In this document: in pieces, positions 26,093 to 35,305 of the stretch
Layout of the letters: the number at the start of each line of letters is the position of its first letter
Position numbering within the stretch: the stretch's first letter is position 1
NCBI RefSeq assembly: GCF_017745215.1
Contig: NZ_JAGHZV010000008.1
Coordinates: 62,001 to 126,000 of the forward strand
Length of the DNA stretch: 64,000 nt
Origin: Sphingomonas sp.
GTDB lineage: Bacteria; Pseudomonadota; Alphaproteobacteria; Sphingomonadales; Sphingomonadaceae
Direction: 5' to 3'
Made by a program: the position numbers and the translations under genes
Notes under the pieces: model-generated
Databases searched by the model: none
What the model was told of the DNA's origin: nothing
Seen by the model: only the letters and a program-made list of their open reading frames with translations

Positions 26093-27085
26093 ATGACGAT
26101 TGACCGCCGCACGATGCTGGGCATGGCCGCAGGCGCCGCAGCGCTTTCGGCCGACGACCGACTGGCGCAGACCGCGCCCAGGGGGGCGCTGCCTGCGGGG
26201 CAATGGGAACCCGGCGAAGTCATCCCACTTTGGCCCGGCGCCGCGCCCGGAATGCCCGCGGCGGCGCCGCCGCAGGAAATCGTCCAGCGCAGCCCCGATC
26301 CGAACTTCACCGATCGCGCGCTGGTCCATGTCGCCCAGCCGCGGCTGACCGTGTTCCGCGCCCCCGAGCCCAACGGCGCGGCGCTGCTCGCGATGCCGGG
26401 CGGCGCCTATCAACGCGTGGTGATCGACAAGGAAGGGTTCGAGATCGGCCGCTGGCTCGCGGCGCGCGGCGTGACCGTCTTCGTGCTCGCCTATCGCCTG
26501 CCAGGCGACGGCTGGGCGGCCGGCCCCGATGTCGCGCTTTCGGACGCACAACGTGCGATGCGGGTCATCCGGGACCGCGCCAGGCACTATGCGATCGATC
26601 CCCGGAGGGTCGCCGCGATGGGCTTTTCGGCAGGCGGCCACCTCTGCGCAGACCTGCTGACTCGCCACGACGCCGGCACCTACACTGCGGTCGACGCCGC
26701 CGACGGCTTCTCGGCCCGACCGCTGCTTGCTGCGCCGATCTATCCGGTGATCACGATGAGCGCGCCGTTCGCGCATATGGGATCGCGGAAGGAACTGCTC
26801 GGTGCCGCACCCTCGCCCGAACTCGAGGCAGCGCATTCGCCCGCCGCGAACGCCGCCGAGGGCGCGCCGCCGACCTTCCTCGTCCATGCCGAGGACGACG
26901 ATGTCGTGCCGGTGGAGAACAGCCTGATGATGCGCGCGGCGCTGCGAGCGAAGGGCGTGCCGGTCGAGACGCACCTGTTCACCAGCGGCGGCCACGGCTT
27001 CGGCATCCGCCAGGTCGCCGGCAAGCCCGCCGAGGCGTGGCCGGAGCTGTTCCTCGCCTGGGCGAAGACTCAGGGCCTGTTCTGA
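26093..27085 (+). CDS. Exported alpha/beta-hydrolase (acetyl-esterase / BD-FAE-like)
   Basis: The 330-residue product has a twin-arginine-like N-terminus (MTIDRRTMLGMAAGAAALSA), an oxyanion region AMPGGAYQRVV, nucleophile Ser in AMGFSAGGHLCADL, Asp in VHAEDDDVVPVEN and His in SGGHGFG. This forms a full catalytic triad. Family members deacetylate xylan or pectin, or act on aromatic esters. ATG 26093 was chosen because GGGAG is 7 bases upstream; 26087 is too close. Position downstream of the pectin TonB receptor suggests removal of acetyl groups from imported oligomers. Confidence 0.85.
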   Translation: MTIDRRTMLGMAAGAAALSADDRLAQTAPRGALPAGQWEPGEVIPLWPGAAPGMPAAAPPQEIVQRSPDPNFTDRALVHVAQPRLTVFRAPEPNGAALLAMPGGAYQRVVIDKEGFEIGRWLAARGVTVFVLAYRLPGDGWAAGPDVALSDAQRAMRVIRDRARHYAIDPRRVAAMGFSAGGHLCADLLTRHDAGTYTAVDAADGFSARPLLAAPIYPVITMSAPFAHMGSRKELLGAAPSPELEAAHSPAANAAEGAPPTFLVHAEDDDVVPVENSLMMRAALRAKGVPVETHLFTSGGHGFGIRQVAGKPAEAWPELFLAWAKTQGLF

Positions 27086-27126
27086 AGGGCTGTTCGGAAA
27101 TGCGCCTCGCGGCGCATGGCGGTGCC

Positions 27127-27164
27127 GCCTGGAAACTCGCTCTTTCGCGAGTTTCCAAACAGGC
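27127..27164. terminator. Strong hairpin downstream of the esterase
   Basis: GGAAACTCGC (27131-27140) pairs perfectly with GCGAGTTTCC (27147-27156) around a six-base loop, and GCCT/AGGC extends the stem. No T-tract follows, so it may be a processing or Rho-assisted end. The rest of 27086-27458 shows no convincing gene: the open frame there is Ala/Arg-rich with shadow-like composition. Confidence 0.55.
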
Positions 27165-27458
27165 TCTGAGGGGCGGTACCGGGATCATTTCGCTACCTCG
27201 GAGCCTATGGCCACCCCGCCGGCGCCGGCTCGATGGAGATCCGGAATCGCTGGAGGCGCCGCATGCACAGCGCGCGAGCGGCGGTCCGCTCGCCTGTTTC
27301 GCGCCTGTCCCCTCCTCCGCGCCGCGATCGGAGCCGCGGGCGCAACGGATCCCGGGCGATCAGCGTGCAATTCCGCGGCGTACCTTCACTGGCGAATCAT
27401 ACTTGAGCATGGTTGCCGCTCAGCCCCTGTTCAGGCAGGGCGCGCAGAAGAGACGCTC

Positions 27459-27938
27459 ATGAAGAACCTGCTGATTCTCCTCCCTCTCCTCCTCGGCGCC
27501 AGCGCCGCCCCCCTCGCCGCCCAAGCTCCCGCCCTGCAGGGCAACGGCTGCCAGGGCCCGCCGAGCGACGTGAAGCTCTATGTCGACGTGAAGGGGCTGC
27601 GCTCGAGCAAGGGGCTGGTCGCGGTCACCCTCTATGCCGACGACAAATCGAAGTTCCTGGTGAAGCACGGCTCGATCTATGTCGGCCGCGTCGACGCGCA
27701 TGCGCCGAACACGCGCGTGTGCATGAACCTGCCCAGGACCGGCGTCTATGCGCTGGGCGTCTACCACGACGAGGACGGCGACCGGCACTTCAAGCGCAAC
27801 TTCGTGGGCATGCCGGTGGAGGGCTTCGGCTTTTCGAACAATCCGGGCACCTTCTTCGGGCTGCCGCAGTTCACCGCGGTGCGGCTCAACGTGCCTCATG
27901 GCGGCTATGAGACGACGGTGAACGTCCGCTACCCGTAA
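27459..27938 (+). CDS. Exported DUF2141-like protein
   Basis: The 159-residue product has a Sec signal (MKNLLILLPLLLGASAAPLA) and a small beta-rich domain with LYVDVKGLRSSKGLVAVTLY, GVYALGVYHDEDGDRHFKRN and GFGFSNNPGTFFGLPQF. This pattern fits the DUF2141 family. The function of these periplasmic or surface proteins is unknown. The start is set by the signal peptide. It lies alone between the esterase and the GH3 gene, both on the same strand. Confidence 0.8.
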   Translation: MKNLLILLPLLLGASAAPLAAQAPALQGNGCQGPPSDVKLYVDVKGLRSSKGLVAVTLYADDKSKFLVKHGSIYVGRVDAHAPNTRVCMNLPRTGVYALGVYHDEDGDRHFKRNFVGMPVEGFGFSNNPGTFFGLPQFTAVRLNVPHGGYETTVNVRYP

Positions 27939-28051
27939 ACAAGGCCATTGATTCCCAGCCCGCGGGAGCAACTTCACAGGCGCTTCCGATTGACTGACTC
28001 GCGCCCGCACCGCATTGCTCAGACAAATCGCAATCGGCAGGGAGAGGAATC

Positions 28052-30697
28052 GTGACGCTGCAATTCGGGCACTGTCGGATGCTGGCGCTTGCCCTGCTCG
28101 GATCGAGCGCGGCCGTTCCGGCGCAGGCGCAGCTCTACAAGGATCCGCGCCAGCCGATCGAGAAGCGCGTCGAGGACCTCGTCAGCCGCATGACGCTCGA
28201 GGAGAAGGCGGCCGAGATGCAGAACGCCGCGCCCGGCATCCCGCGGCTGGGCATCCCGCCCTATGACTGGTGGAACGAAGCGCTCCACGGCATCGCGCGC
28301 GCGGGCGAGGCGACGGTCTTCCCCCAGGCGATCGCGATGGCGGCGACGTGGGACCCCGCGCTGCTGCTCGCCGAAGGCCAGGTGATCGCCGTCGAGGGCC
28401 GAGCCAAGTACAACCAGGCGCAGCGCGAGCGGAACTACGACCGCTACTACGGCCTCACCTTCTGGTCGCCCAACATCAACATCTTCCGCGATCCGCGCTG
28501 GGGGCGGGGCCAGGAGACGCTGGGCGAGGATCCCTTCCTCACCGGCACGCTGGCGACGCGCTTCATCCAGGGGATCCAGGGCGAGGACCCGCGCTATTTC
28601 CACGCCATCGCGACGCCCAAGCATTTCGCGGTCCATTCGGGCCCCGAGCCGCTGCGCCACGGGTTCAACGTCGATCCGTCCCCGCGCGACCTGTGGGAGA
28701 CCTACCTCGCCGCCTTCCGCCGCACGATCACCGAGGGCAAGGCATATTCGCTGATGTGCGCCTACAACGCCGTCGACGGGAAGCCGGCGTGCGCGAACGA
28801 CATGCTGCTCGGCCAGGTGCTGCGCGGCGCCTGGGGGTTCAAGGGCTTCGTCACGTCGGACTGCGGCGCGATCGACGACGTCACTTCGGGGCACAAATAT
28901 AGGAAGACCAACCCCGAGGCCGCGGCGATCACGGTGAAGGCGGGGACCGACACGGGCTGCGACTTCAAGAACGAATATCTCGACCTGCCCAAGGCGGTGC
29001 AGGCGGGACTGATCGGCGAGGCCGAGATCGACGTCGCGGTGAAGCGGCTGTTCGAGGCGCGGATGCGGCTTGGGCTGTTCGATCCGCCCTCGATGGTCCC
29101 TTGGTCGAGTACGCCGATCTCCGAGAACCATTCGGCGGCGCATCGCGCGCTGGCGCTTCGGGCGGCGCGCGAGTCGATCGTGCTGCTCAAGAACGACGGC
29201 ATCCTGCCGCTCGGCGCCAAGCCGGGCAGGATCGCCGTGATCGGGCCCAACGCCGCGTCGCTGATCGGGCTCGAGGGCAATTACAACGGCACGCCGGTGG
29301 GCGGGGTGCTGCCGGTCGACGGGATCGCGGCCAAGTTCGGCGCCGCGAACGTGACCTATGCGCAAGGCTCGCCCTTCACCCCCGAGCTCGCGCTGCCGGT
29401 GCCGCGCACCGCCTTCGGGCCGGGGCTGAAGACCGAATTCTTCGCCAACACGACGCTGAGCGGCAAGCCCGCCGCGGTGCGCACCTCGCGCGCGATCGAC
29501 GAGAATTGGAGCGGCGTCGCGCCCGCGCCCGGGCTCGACCCCAATCGCTATTCGGTGCGCTGGAGCGGCACGATCGCGGTGCCGGCGCCGGGCGACTATG
29601 AGTTCCAGGTCGAGGGCTCGCGCTGCAATCCGAAGAGCAACACCGAAGCCTTCACGCTGCGGATCGAAGGCGCCGAGCCGTTCCGGATCGAGAACGGCTG
29701 CCGCAATCCGGATGCCGAGACGGGGCGGACGATCAAGCTCCACTTCGCCGACACGCGGCCGCGCACGATCGTGCTCGATTATGCCCATGAGGCACGCCGC
29801 AACGCGCCGCATGTCGCGCTTTCGTGGAAGGCGCCGGCAGGGGCGCTGCGCGACGAGGCGCTGACGGCGGCGAAGGACGCCGACGTGATCGTCGCCTTCG
29901 TCGGGCTCAACGCCTGGCTTGAGGGCGAGGAGATGCCGATCGACATCCCCGGCTTCCGCGGCGGCGACCGCACTGAGATCGCGCTGCCCAAGGCGCAGGC
30001 CGACCTCGTCGAAGCGCTCGAAGCGACGGGCAAGCCGGTGGTGATCGTGCTCCAGACCGGCTCGGCGATCGCGCTGGGTGAGGTGGGCGACAAGGCGCGC
30101 GCCGTGCTCGTCGGCTGGTACGGCGGCGAGGCGGGCGGGACCGCGCTCGCCGAAGTGCTGAAGGGCGAAGTGAATCCCTCGGGCCGGCTGCCGGTGACCT
30201 TCTACAAATCGGCGAAGGACCTGCCGCCGTTCGAGGACTACGCCATGGCCGGGCGGACCTATCGCTATTTCGGCGGCAACCCCGAATATGCCTTCGGCCA
30301 TGGGCTGAGCTACACAAGCTTCACTTATTCGAACCTGAAGCTCGGCGCATCGACCGTGGCGGCAGGATCCGAGCTCGAAGTCAGCGTGACGGTGACCAAC
30401 AGCGGCGCACAGGCGGGCGACGAGGTCGCGCAGCTGTACCTCAGCACGGCCGGCCGCGAGGGCGCGCCGATCCGCTCGTTGAAGGGCTATGATCGCGTCC
30501 ACCTCGAACCGGGGAAGAGCGCGGTGGTGCGCTTCCACCTTAGTCCTCGCGACATGGCGCTCGCCGACAAGGACGGCGTGATGCGGATCGCGCCGGCGGA
30601 CTATCGGCTGTGGGTCGGCGGCGGGCAGCCGGGGACGGGTGCGCCGGGCGCCGAGACCGGGTTCAGGGTGATGGGATCGATGGCGTTGCCGAAGTGA
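28052..30697 (+). CDS. Family 3 glycoside hydrolase with PA14 insert
   Basis: The 881-residue exported enzyme (signal LALALLGSSAAVPAQAQ) has the GH3 barrel domain (RWGRGQETLGEDPFLTG, HAIATPKHFAVHSGP) with nucleophile Asp270 in FVTSDCGAI. A PA14-type beta-sandwich follows at about residues 455-605 (LKTEFFANTTLSG, RYSVRWSGTIAVPAPGDYEF), then the second GH3 domain and a fibronectin-III-like C-terminus (LEVSVTVTNSGAQAGDEVAQ). PA14-containing GH3 enzymes are beta-glucosidases or beta-xylosidases. GTG at 28052 follows GGAGAGG. It probably trims cell-wall oligosaccharides in the periplasm. No TGACACCGGT site was seen in front of it. Confidence 0.9.
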   Translation: MTLQFGHCRMLALALLGSSAAVPAQAQLYKDPRQPIEKRVEDLVSRMTLEEKAAEMQNAAPGIPRLGIPPYDWWNEALHGIARAGEATVFPQAIAMAATWDPALLLAEGQVIAVEGRAKYNQAQRERNYDRYYGLTFWSPNINIFRDPRWGRGQETLGEDPFLTGTLATRFIQGIQGEDPRYFHAIATPKHFAVHSGPEPLRHGFNVDPSPRDLWETYLAAFRRTITEGKAYSLMCAYNAVDGKPACANDMLLGQVLRGAWGFKGFVTSDCGAIDDVTSGHKYRKTNPEAAAITVKAGTDTGCDFKNEYLDLPKAVQAGLIGEAEIDVAVKRLFEARMRLGLFDPPSMVPWSSTPISENHSAAHRALALRAARESIVLLKNDGILPLGAKPGRIAVIGPNAASLIGLEGNYNGTPVGGVLPVDGIAAKFGAANVTYAQGSPFTPELALPVPRTAFGPGLKTEFFANTTLSGKPAAVRTSRAIDENWSGVAPAPGLDPNRYSVRWSGTIAVPAPGDYEFQVEGSRCNPKSNTEAFTLRIEGAEPFRIENGCRNPDAETGRTIKLHFADTRPRTIVLDYAHEARRNAPHVALSWKAPAGALRDEALTAAKDADVIVAFVGLNAWLEGEEMPIDIPGFRGGDRTEIALPKAQADLVEALEATGKPVVIVLQTGSAIALGEVGDKARAVLVGWYGGEAGGTALAEVLKGEVNPSGRLPVTFYKSAKDLPPFEDYAMAGRTYRYFGGNPEYAFGHGLSYTSFTYSNLKLGASTVAAGSELEVSVTVTNSGAQAGDEVAQLYLSTAGREGAPIRSLKGYDRVHLEPGKSAVVRFHLSPRDMALADKDGVMRIAPADYRLWVGGGQPGTGAPGAETGFRVMGSMALPK

Positions 30698-30702
30698 CCT
30701 TC

Positions 30703-30729
30703 AAATCCTCCCCTTCCAGGGGAGGATTT
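30703..30729. terminator. Bidirectional terminator between convergent GH3 and GH97 genes
   Basis: AAATCCTCCCC, loop TTCCA, GGGGAGGATTT: an 11-bp perfect stem in the 36-base gap between two convergent stops. A/T bases on both flanks allow a terminator in either direction. Sequence is related to the outer arms of family B elements. Confidence 0.7.
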
Positions 30730-30733
30730 TGGT

Positions 30734-32779
30734 TCAATCCAGCGCCTTGAAGCGAATCGCCACGCCGCCGCCCGGAGCCAGGTTCAGGTCCAGCGTGTCG
30801 TCGCTCGTCACCACTTGCTTGGCGATCTCGATCGCGAGCGGGCTGGTGCGGTAGTCCGCTCCCGGCGCGTCGCGGTAGATCTGCGCTTCGTAGCGCTTGC
30901 CTGGCGTCAGGAAGCCCAGCTTCTGCCTTAGGCTGCGCGCGGTCTCGTCGGTCACGCCGCCGAGGAACCAGTCCTTGCCGCCGCGCGGCTGGCGCGCGAC
31001 GACGACATAGTCGCCGATCTCGGCCTGGAGCGTGACGCTGTTCTCCCAATCGGTCGGCACGTCGAGGATGAACTGGAAGGCGGGCAGGTTCGCTTCGTAA
31101 TTCTCGGGCAGGTCCGCGGCCATCTGGATCGGCGAATAGAGCACGACGTAGAGCGCCAGCTGCGTCGCCAGCGTCGACTGGACGCGGCGCTCGACCCGGT
31201 CCTGGCCGTGGGCGAGGTCGAAGATGCCCGGCGTATAGTCCATCGGCCCGCCGAGCATGCGCGTGAACGGCAGGATGGTGACGTGCTCGGGCGGGTTGGT
31301 CGGGATGCCCCAGGCGTTGTATTCCTGCCCGCGCGCGCCTTCGCGACTCACCCAGTTCGGGTAAGTGCGGCGCAGGCCCGTGTCCTTGACCGGCTCGTGC
31401 GTGTCGATCGCGACATGGTTCTTGGCGGCGACCTCGACGACGCGGAGGTCGTGGCGGACCATATACTGGCCGGCAAACCATTGTTTTCCGCCCTCGGCGT
31501 CGACGATGTCGCCCGAATGCTTGACGTAGCCGGTCTTGACGACGTTGACGCCGACGCGCGCGTAGAGCTTCATCGCGTCCTCGAGCTGCGCCGAATAATT
31601 TTCGACGCCGCCGCCGGTCTCGTTGTGGCCGATCAGCTTGACGCCCCTGGCCTTGCCGTACGCCGTGATCGCATCGATGTCGAAATCGGGGTAAGGCTTG
31701 GTGAAGCTGAACTTGTCGCCATGCGCGATCCAGTCGCCGTCCCAGCCCTGGTTCCAGCCCTCCACCAGCACGCCGTCGAAGCCGTATTTGGCGGCGAAGT
31801 CCATATAGCGCTCGACGTTGCGCGTGGTGGCGCCGTGATAGCCGCCGCTGCCCCATGTGGTCTTGTTGAGGTGCATCTCCCACCACACGCCGACATACTT
31901 GCCGGGCTTGAACCAGCTCACGTCGCCGAGCTTGTTGGGCTCGTTGAGGTTGAGCTCCATCCGGCTGTCGGCAAGGCCGCCGGCGCTGTCGGTGACGAGC
32001 AGCGTGCGCCACGGGGTGGTGAAGGCGCCGGTCTTCTTCGCCAGCACGCCGTCGGGCCAGGGCATCAGCTTGGCCGAGAGCCTGCCCGCGCCGTTGCCGG
32101 CGAGCAGCATCGAGGGGAAGTCGACCAGCGCTGCCTCGTGGATCGAGAGGTAGAGGCCGTTGTCGCCCTTCAGCGTCAGCGGGGTCTCGGCCAGCGTGAT
32201 GCGGCGCGCGTCGGTCTGGGTGTAGAGATATTCGTCGCGCTCCTGGCCGAGCGCTTCGTACCACCAGGCCTGGTAGGTGCCGATCGTGTGGAACTGGGTG
32301 CGGTCGTTCGTCACCGATACCGCCTGGCCGGCGGGGATGCCGGCATAGTCGTAGCGGAAGCCCAGCCCCTCGTCGAAGAGGCGGAAGGTGACGCCGACCG
32401 CCTTGTTGAGCGCGGTATCGCCGGCGAGGGTGAAGCTCAGCTCGTTGTGATGGTCGCGCACGAGGCGCTGCTCGCCCCAGGGCTGTTCCCAGCTCGCGTC
32501 GGCCGACGCGCGGCGGACATTGGCGATCGCGGTGTACCGCGCGGCGGGCTCACCCGCGAAGGTGAGGCCCATCTCCGACGGCGCGATCACGGTGATGCCC
32601 TTGCGGCGGACCTCGTAGAGCGCGCGCCCGTCCTCGACGCTCACGCACACCTCGAGCACCTTGCCCGGCGACTGCGCGCACTCGCGCGGCGCGGCGTGGG
32701 CGGCCGCCGGCAGTGCGAGCGCGGAAATCAGGGCAAGCGTACGGAGAGTCATTCGGGATACTCGCGTTTGAGGAGTCAT
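30734..32779 (-). CDS. Family 97 glycoside hydrolase, SusB-like alpha-glucosidase
   Basis: The 681-residue exported enzyme (signal MTLRTLALISALALPAAAHA) has the GH97 N-terminal beta-super-sandwich and a barrel with YVGVWWEMHLNKTTWGSGGY, GHNETGGGVENYSAQ, VNVVKTGYVKHSGD, AIDTHEPVKDTGLRRTYPN and REGARGQEYN. The VKTGYV and ARGxEY segments resemble the inverting, SusB-type subgroup (glutamate-based) as I recall it, not the retaining Asp-nucleophile subgroup, suggesting alpha-glucosidase activity. The ATG at 32779 overlaps the stop of the cupin-like gene (ATGA); 32752 would also give a good signal. It is last in a minus-strand run with halogenase-like genes and a TonB receptor. Confidence 0.88.
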   Translation of the reverse strand: MTPQTRVSRMTLRTLALISALALPAAAHAAPRECAQSPGKVLEVCVSVEDGRALYEVRRKGITVIAPSEMGLTFAGEPAARYTAIANVRRASADASWEQPWGEQRLVRDHHNELSFTLAGDTALNKAVGVTFRLFDEGLGFRYDYAGIPAGQAVSVTNDRTQFHTIGTYQAWWYEALGQERDEYLYTQTDARRITLAETPLTLKGDNGLYLSIHEAALVDFPSMLLAGNGAGRLSAKLMPWPDGVLAKKTGAFTTPWRTLLVTDSAGGLADSRMELNLNEPNKLGDVSWFKPGKYVGVWWEMHLNKTTWGSGGYHGATTRNVERYMDFAAKYGFDGVLVEGWNQGWDGDWIAHGDKFSFTKPYPDFDIDAITAYGKARGVKLIGHNETGGGVENYSAQLEDAMKLYARVGVNVVKTGYVKHSGDIVDAEGGKQWFAGQYMVRHDLRVVEVAAKNHVAIDTHEPVKDTGLRRTYPNWVSREGARGQEYNAWGIPTNPPEHVTILPFTRMLGGPMDYTPGIFDLAHGQDRVERRVQSTLATQLALYVVLYSPIQMAADLPENYEANLPAFQFILDVPTDWENSVTLQAEIGDYVVVARQPRGGKDWFLGGVTDETARSLRQKLGFLTPGKRYEAQIYRDAPGADYRTSPLAIEIAKQVVTSDDTLDLNLAPGGGVAIRFKALD

Positions 32780-33822
32780 GACTTGAGCGTCGCGATCTTG
32801 AGCTGCTGGCGCAGCATCGCGCGGAACGAAGGGCTCATCGCGCCGAGCGCGCCCTGGAGCGGCTCGGGGATATGGCCGACCGGATCGCCGCCGGTGCGGA
32901 AGACATAGGTGTCGAACATCTCGCGCCAATAGGCGCGCTCGCCGGGCGGCAGGTCCTTGAGTGCGAGCAGGGCGGTGAGGAAGCAATCGTTCGGGTTGCC
33001 GAGCCCGGCGGCGGTGTCGCCCCACCAGTAATTGACCATGGCGTTGTACGGATCGAGCGAGACGACGTGGTGCCACCAATGCTTGGGCACGAAGATCGCG
33101 TCGCCTGGATCGAGCCAGGCGGCGCGCGCGGCGGCGAAGGCACGCGCGTAGCGCGGGAAGCGGTCGAGGTCCGGGTTCTCGGGATCGACGAGCGAGAGCG
33201 GCGGCGGATTGTCGAGCGGGCCGACATAGAGGTTGCCGACCTGCTCGGGCGGGAAGAGCAGGAAGCGGCGGCGGCCCGCGATCACGCAGGCGAGATTGTG
33301 GTCGCGATCGTTGTGCGTCTGGGTGCGCACGCGGCCGCCGACCCAGAGCCGCGGGCCCACGTCGGCGGGGAGCAGCGGCATCGGGTTCTGCCGCACGAAC
33401 TCGGGCATGTGCTGCGCGAGCGGGAGCATCTGGATCGCGACATAGGGCGCGCGCGGCTCGCCGATGAGGCGCTCGATCCGGTCGAGCGTGTCGGGCACGC
33501 CGGCGCGGCGCTTGGAGAAGCTGAACTCGCGCAGGTCCGCGCCATAGGCGAAGCGCCCGCCGCTGCGCGACGACGCTTCCATCACCGGGGCGGGGGCGCC
33601 GCGGTCCATCCCCTTGAGGTAGGCGTTGAGCTGGGCGGAGCCGGCGCGGCCGGCGGCCAATGCGGGCCAACGGTCGAAAGTGCCCTTCAAAATCACCGGG
33701 CTTTCGGTGGAGACCACCTTGGCGAAGTCGGCGGGCGACTGGGTCGCGATCGCGGCGACGCGCGGCAGGCTGTCGGGATCGAAGGCGCGCGCGGCGCGGC
33801 GGATGCGGACGGCCTCACCCAT
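32776..33822 (-). CDS. Cupin-like/JmjC-fold protein (cupin_8 type)
   Basis: The 348-residue soluble protein contains a candidate Fe(II) facial triad: THNDRDHNLACVIAGRRRF (HxD) and, later, a His in PKHWWHHVVSLDP. LFPPEQVGNLYVG and DPGDAIFVPKHWWHHV are typical of cupin_8 proteins related to 2-oxoglutarate-dependent hydroxylases. Such genes recur beside TonB receptors and flavin halogenase-like genes in sphingomonads and Caulobacter relatives, with unknown substrate. It overlaps the upstream halogenase-like gene by 8 bp and the downstream GH97 gene by 4 bp, so the three are one transcription unit. Confidence 0.85.
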   Translation of the reverse strand: MGEAVRIRRAARAFDPDSLPRVAAIATQSPADFAKVVSTESPVILKGTFDRWPALAAGRAGSAQLNAYLKGMDRGAPAPVMEASSRSGGRFAYGADLREFSFSKRRAGVPDTLDRIERLIGEPRAPYVAIQMLPLAQHMPEFVRQNPMPLLPADVGPRLWVGGRVRTQTHNDRDHNLACVIAGRRRFLLFPPEQVGNLYVGPLDNPPPLSLVDPENPDLDRFPRYARAFAAARAAWLDPGDAIFVPKHWWHHVVSLDPYNAMVNYWWGDTAAGLGNPNDCFLTALLALKDLPPGERAYWREMFDTYVFRTGGDPVGHIPEPLQGALGAMSPSFRAMLRQQLKIATLKS

Positions 33823-35305
33823 GCGCGCCTCCTGCGAGCCGGGCGAGATAGGCGTCGTGCGTCGGCTGGCGCAGCACCTGCTCGCGCACGAAGCCGAGCA
33901 TGCGGCGGAAGGCGGCCTTCATCTCGTCGGGCGAAGTCTTGTCGATCGCCGGGAGCCAGCTCTGTGGGCTCAGGCCATGGCCGGTGAAGAGCATCCGCCA
34001 GCTGTCGGGCGCGAAGCTCTCGTCCTCCCAAGGCGCGATCTCGCCGCGCGCCGCGAACAGCGCGACGCGGTGCGCGAGATCGGGCGAGACCCGGGCGGCG
34101 CGGGCCTGCGACCAGAAAGGGCCCTCGCCATAGCGGTTGAGCGCGTAATGCGCCGACTGGAAGTCGCGGACGCGCTCGAACGCGGCGCGAGTGACGCGGT
34201 TGAACTCGTCGCGCTGCGCCGCATGGCCGCCGCGCGAGGGGAAGCGCGCGAGCAGGTTGATCAGGCCGAGCTGGATCGCATGGAGCTCGACGCCATGGAC
34301 CGGGTCGAACGCGCAGGCCGCCTCGCCGAGCGCGACGCAATTGCGTGCCCAGCCGGCGGTGCGACGGCCGGGCGCGGAAGCGCGCACCGCGGCGCCGGCC
34401 AGCGGCAGCCCGCTCGCCGACGCCGCAGCCTCGAGCGCATGGTCATCCCCATGAACCGCGCTCGAAAAGGCATGGAGGACGTGGGTGCCCGCCTGGCTGG
34501 GATAGAGGCCGGTCCAGCCGGTCTCGCTCGCGCGAAGCTCGGCATAGACAGGGAGCGAGGCGAAGCGCGGCGCCATCGCGGCGAGGACGCGGTCGGCGGG
34601 GAACATGCCGCGCCAGTCCTCGACCGGCACGCCGAGCGCCTGGCCGATCAGCAGCGCCTCGGCACCGGTCGCGTCGACGAAGAGGTCAGCCTCGACGCTG
34701 CGGCCACCGTCGAGCGCGAGGGCGGCGATGTCGCCGGTCTCGGGGTGCAGCATGGCCTGCGCTTCGGTGGCGGCGAGCACCGTCGCGCCGTGGTGGAGCG
34801 CGATGTCCTTGAGCACCGCGGTGTAAGCGTGCGCGGGAAGGTGGTAGCCGTAGTCGGCGCGGCCGTAGACTTCGGTGTCGTCGTCGGGGATCAGCAGCCG
34901 GCCCTGGCGCGCGGCCGAAGCGGTGAGCGAGAAATCCTCGAGCCCGACCGCGAGGCCGTGCGCGCGCGCCTTGACCCAATAAGCGAAGAAGTCGCGGCCA
35001 TCGATCTGCGCGCCCGCCGAGCCATAGGCATGGAGGAAGGCGGGCGTGCCGGCGACGGTGTCGACGAAGTTCTGGCCGAGGCTGAAGGCGCCGCCGGTCA
35101 GGCGGATCAGCGCATCCTCGTCGATGCGCAGCTGGTTGTGCAGCGCCTCGAGCGGCGGGAGCGCAGCATGGATGTCGGCGGCCGCGAGCGCCGAGGGCAG
35201 CTCGACCGCGGTGACGGTGACCCAGCTAGGTCCGAGCGCGCGCTGGAGCACGGCGGCGGAAAGCCACAGCGCCGCGTCGCGACCGAGGACCACGACACGG
35301 GTCAT
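33815..35305 (-). CDS. Divergent flavin halogenase-like protein lacking catalytic residues
   Basis: The 496-residue product aligns along its length with the canonical halogenase gene next door (same LGIDE/LRIDE, GYHF/GYHL, DLFVDATG and C-terminal regions), but key positions are altered. The Rossmann GxGxxG is replaced by GRDAALWLSA. The catalytic Lys in LPHIKTF is Glu here (LPPLEAL). The WxWxIP motif is GWTGLYP, and the Glu-Ser of PLES is His-Gly (PVHG). It is therefore unlikely to halogenate, and FAD binding is doubtful. It may be a structural partner or have a new role. The start MTRVVVLG at 35305 overlaps the stop of the intact paralogue (ATGA). Confidence 0.8.
   Translation of the reverse strand: MTRVVVLGRDAALWLSAAVLQRALGPSWVTVTAVELPSALAAADIHAALPPLEALHNQLRIDEDALIRLTGGAFSLGQNFVDTVAGTPAFLHAYGSAGAQIDGRDFFAYWVKARAHGLAVGLEDFSLTASAARQGRLLIPDDDTEVYGRADYGYHLPAHAYTAVLKDIALHHGATVLAATEAQAMLHPETGDIAALALDGGRSVEADLFVDATGAEALLIGQALGVPVEDWRGMFPADRVLAAMAPRFASLPVYAELRASETGWTGLYPSQAGTHVLHAFSSAVHGDDHALEAAASASGLPLAGAAVRASAPGRRTAGWARNCVALGEAACAFDPVHGVELHAIQLGLINLLARFPSRGGHAAQRDEFNRVTRAAFERVRDFQSAHYALNRYGEGPFWSQARAARVSPDLAHRVALFAARGEIAPWEDESFAPDSWRMLFTGHGLSPQSWLPAIDKTSPDEMKAAFRRMLGFVREQVLRQPTHDAYLARLAGGAHG

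Noticed and set aside
27165..27458. In-frame extension upstream of the DUF2141-like gene
   Set aside because: Composition is Ala/Arg-rich and the signal peptide begins at 27459.
28019..30538. 839-codon minus-strand frame opposite the GH3 gene
   Set aside because: Low-complexity Arg/Ala/His-rich translation; the GH3 and PA14 motifs are all on the plus strand.
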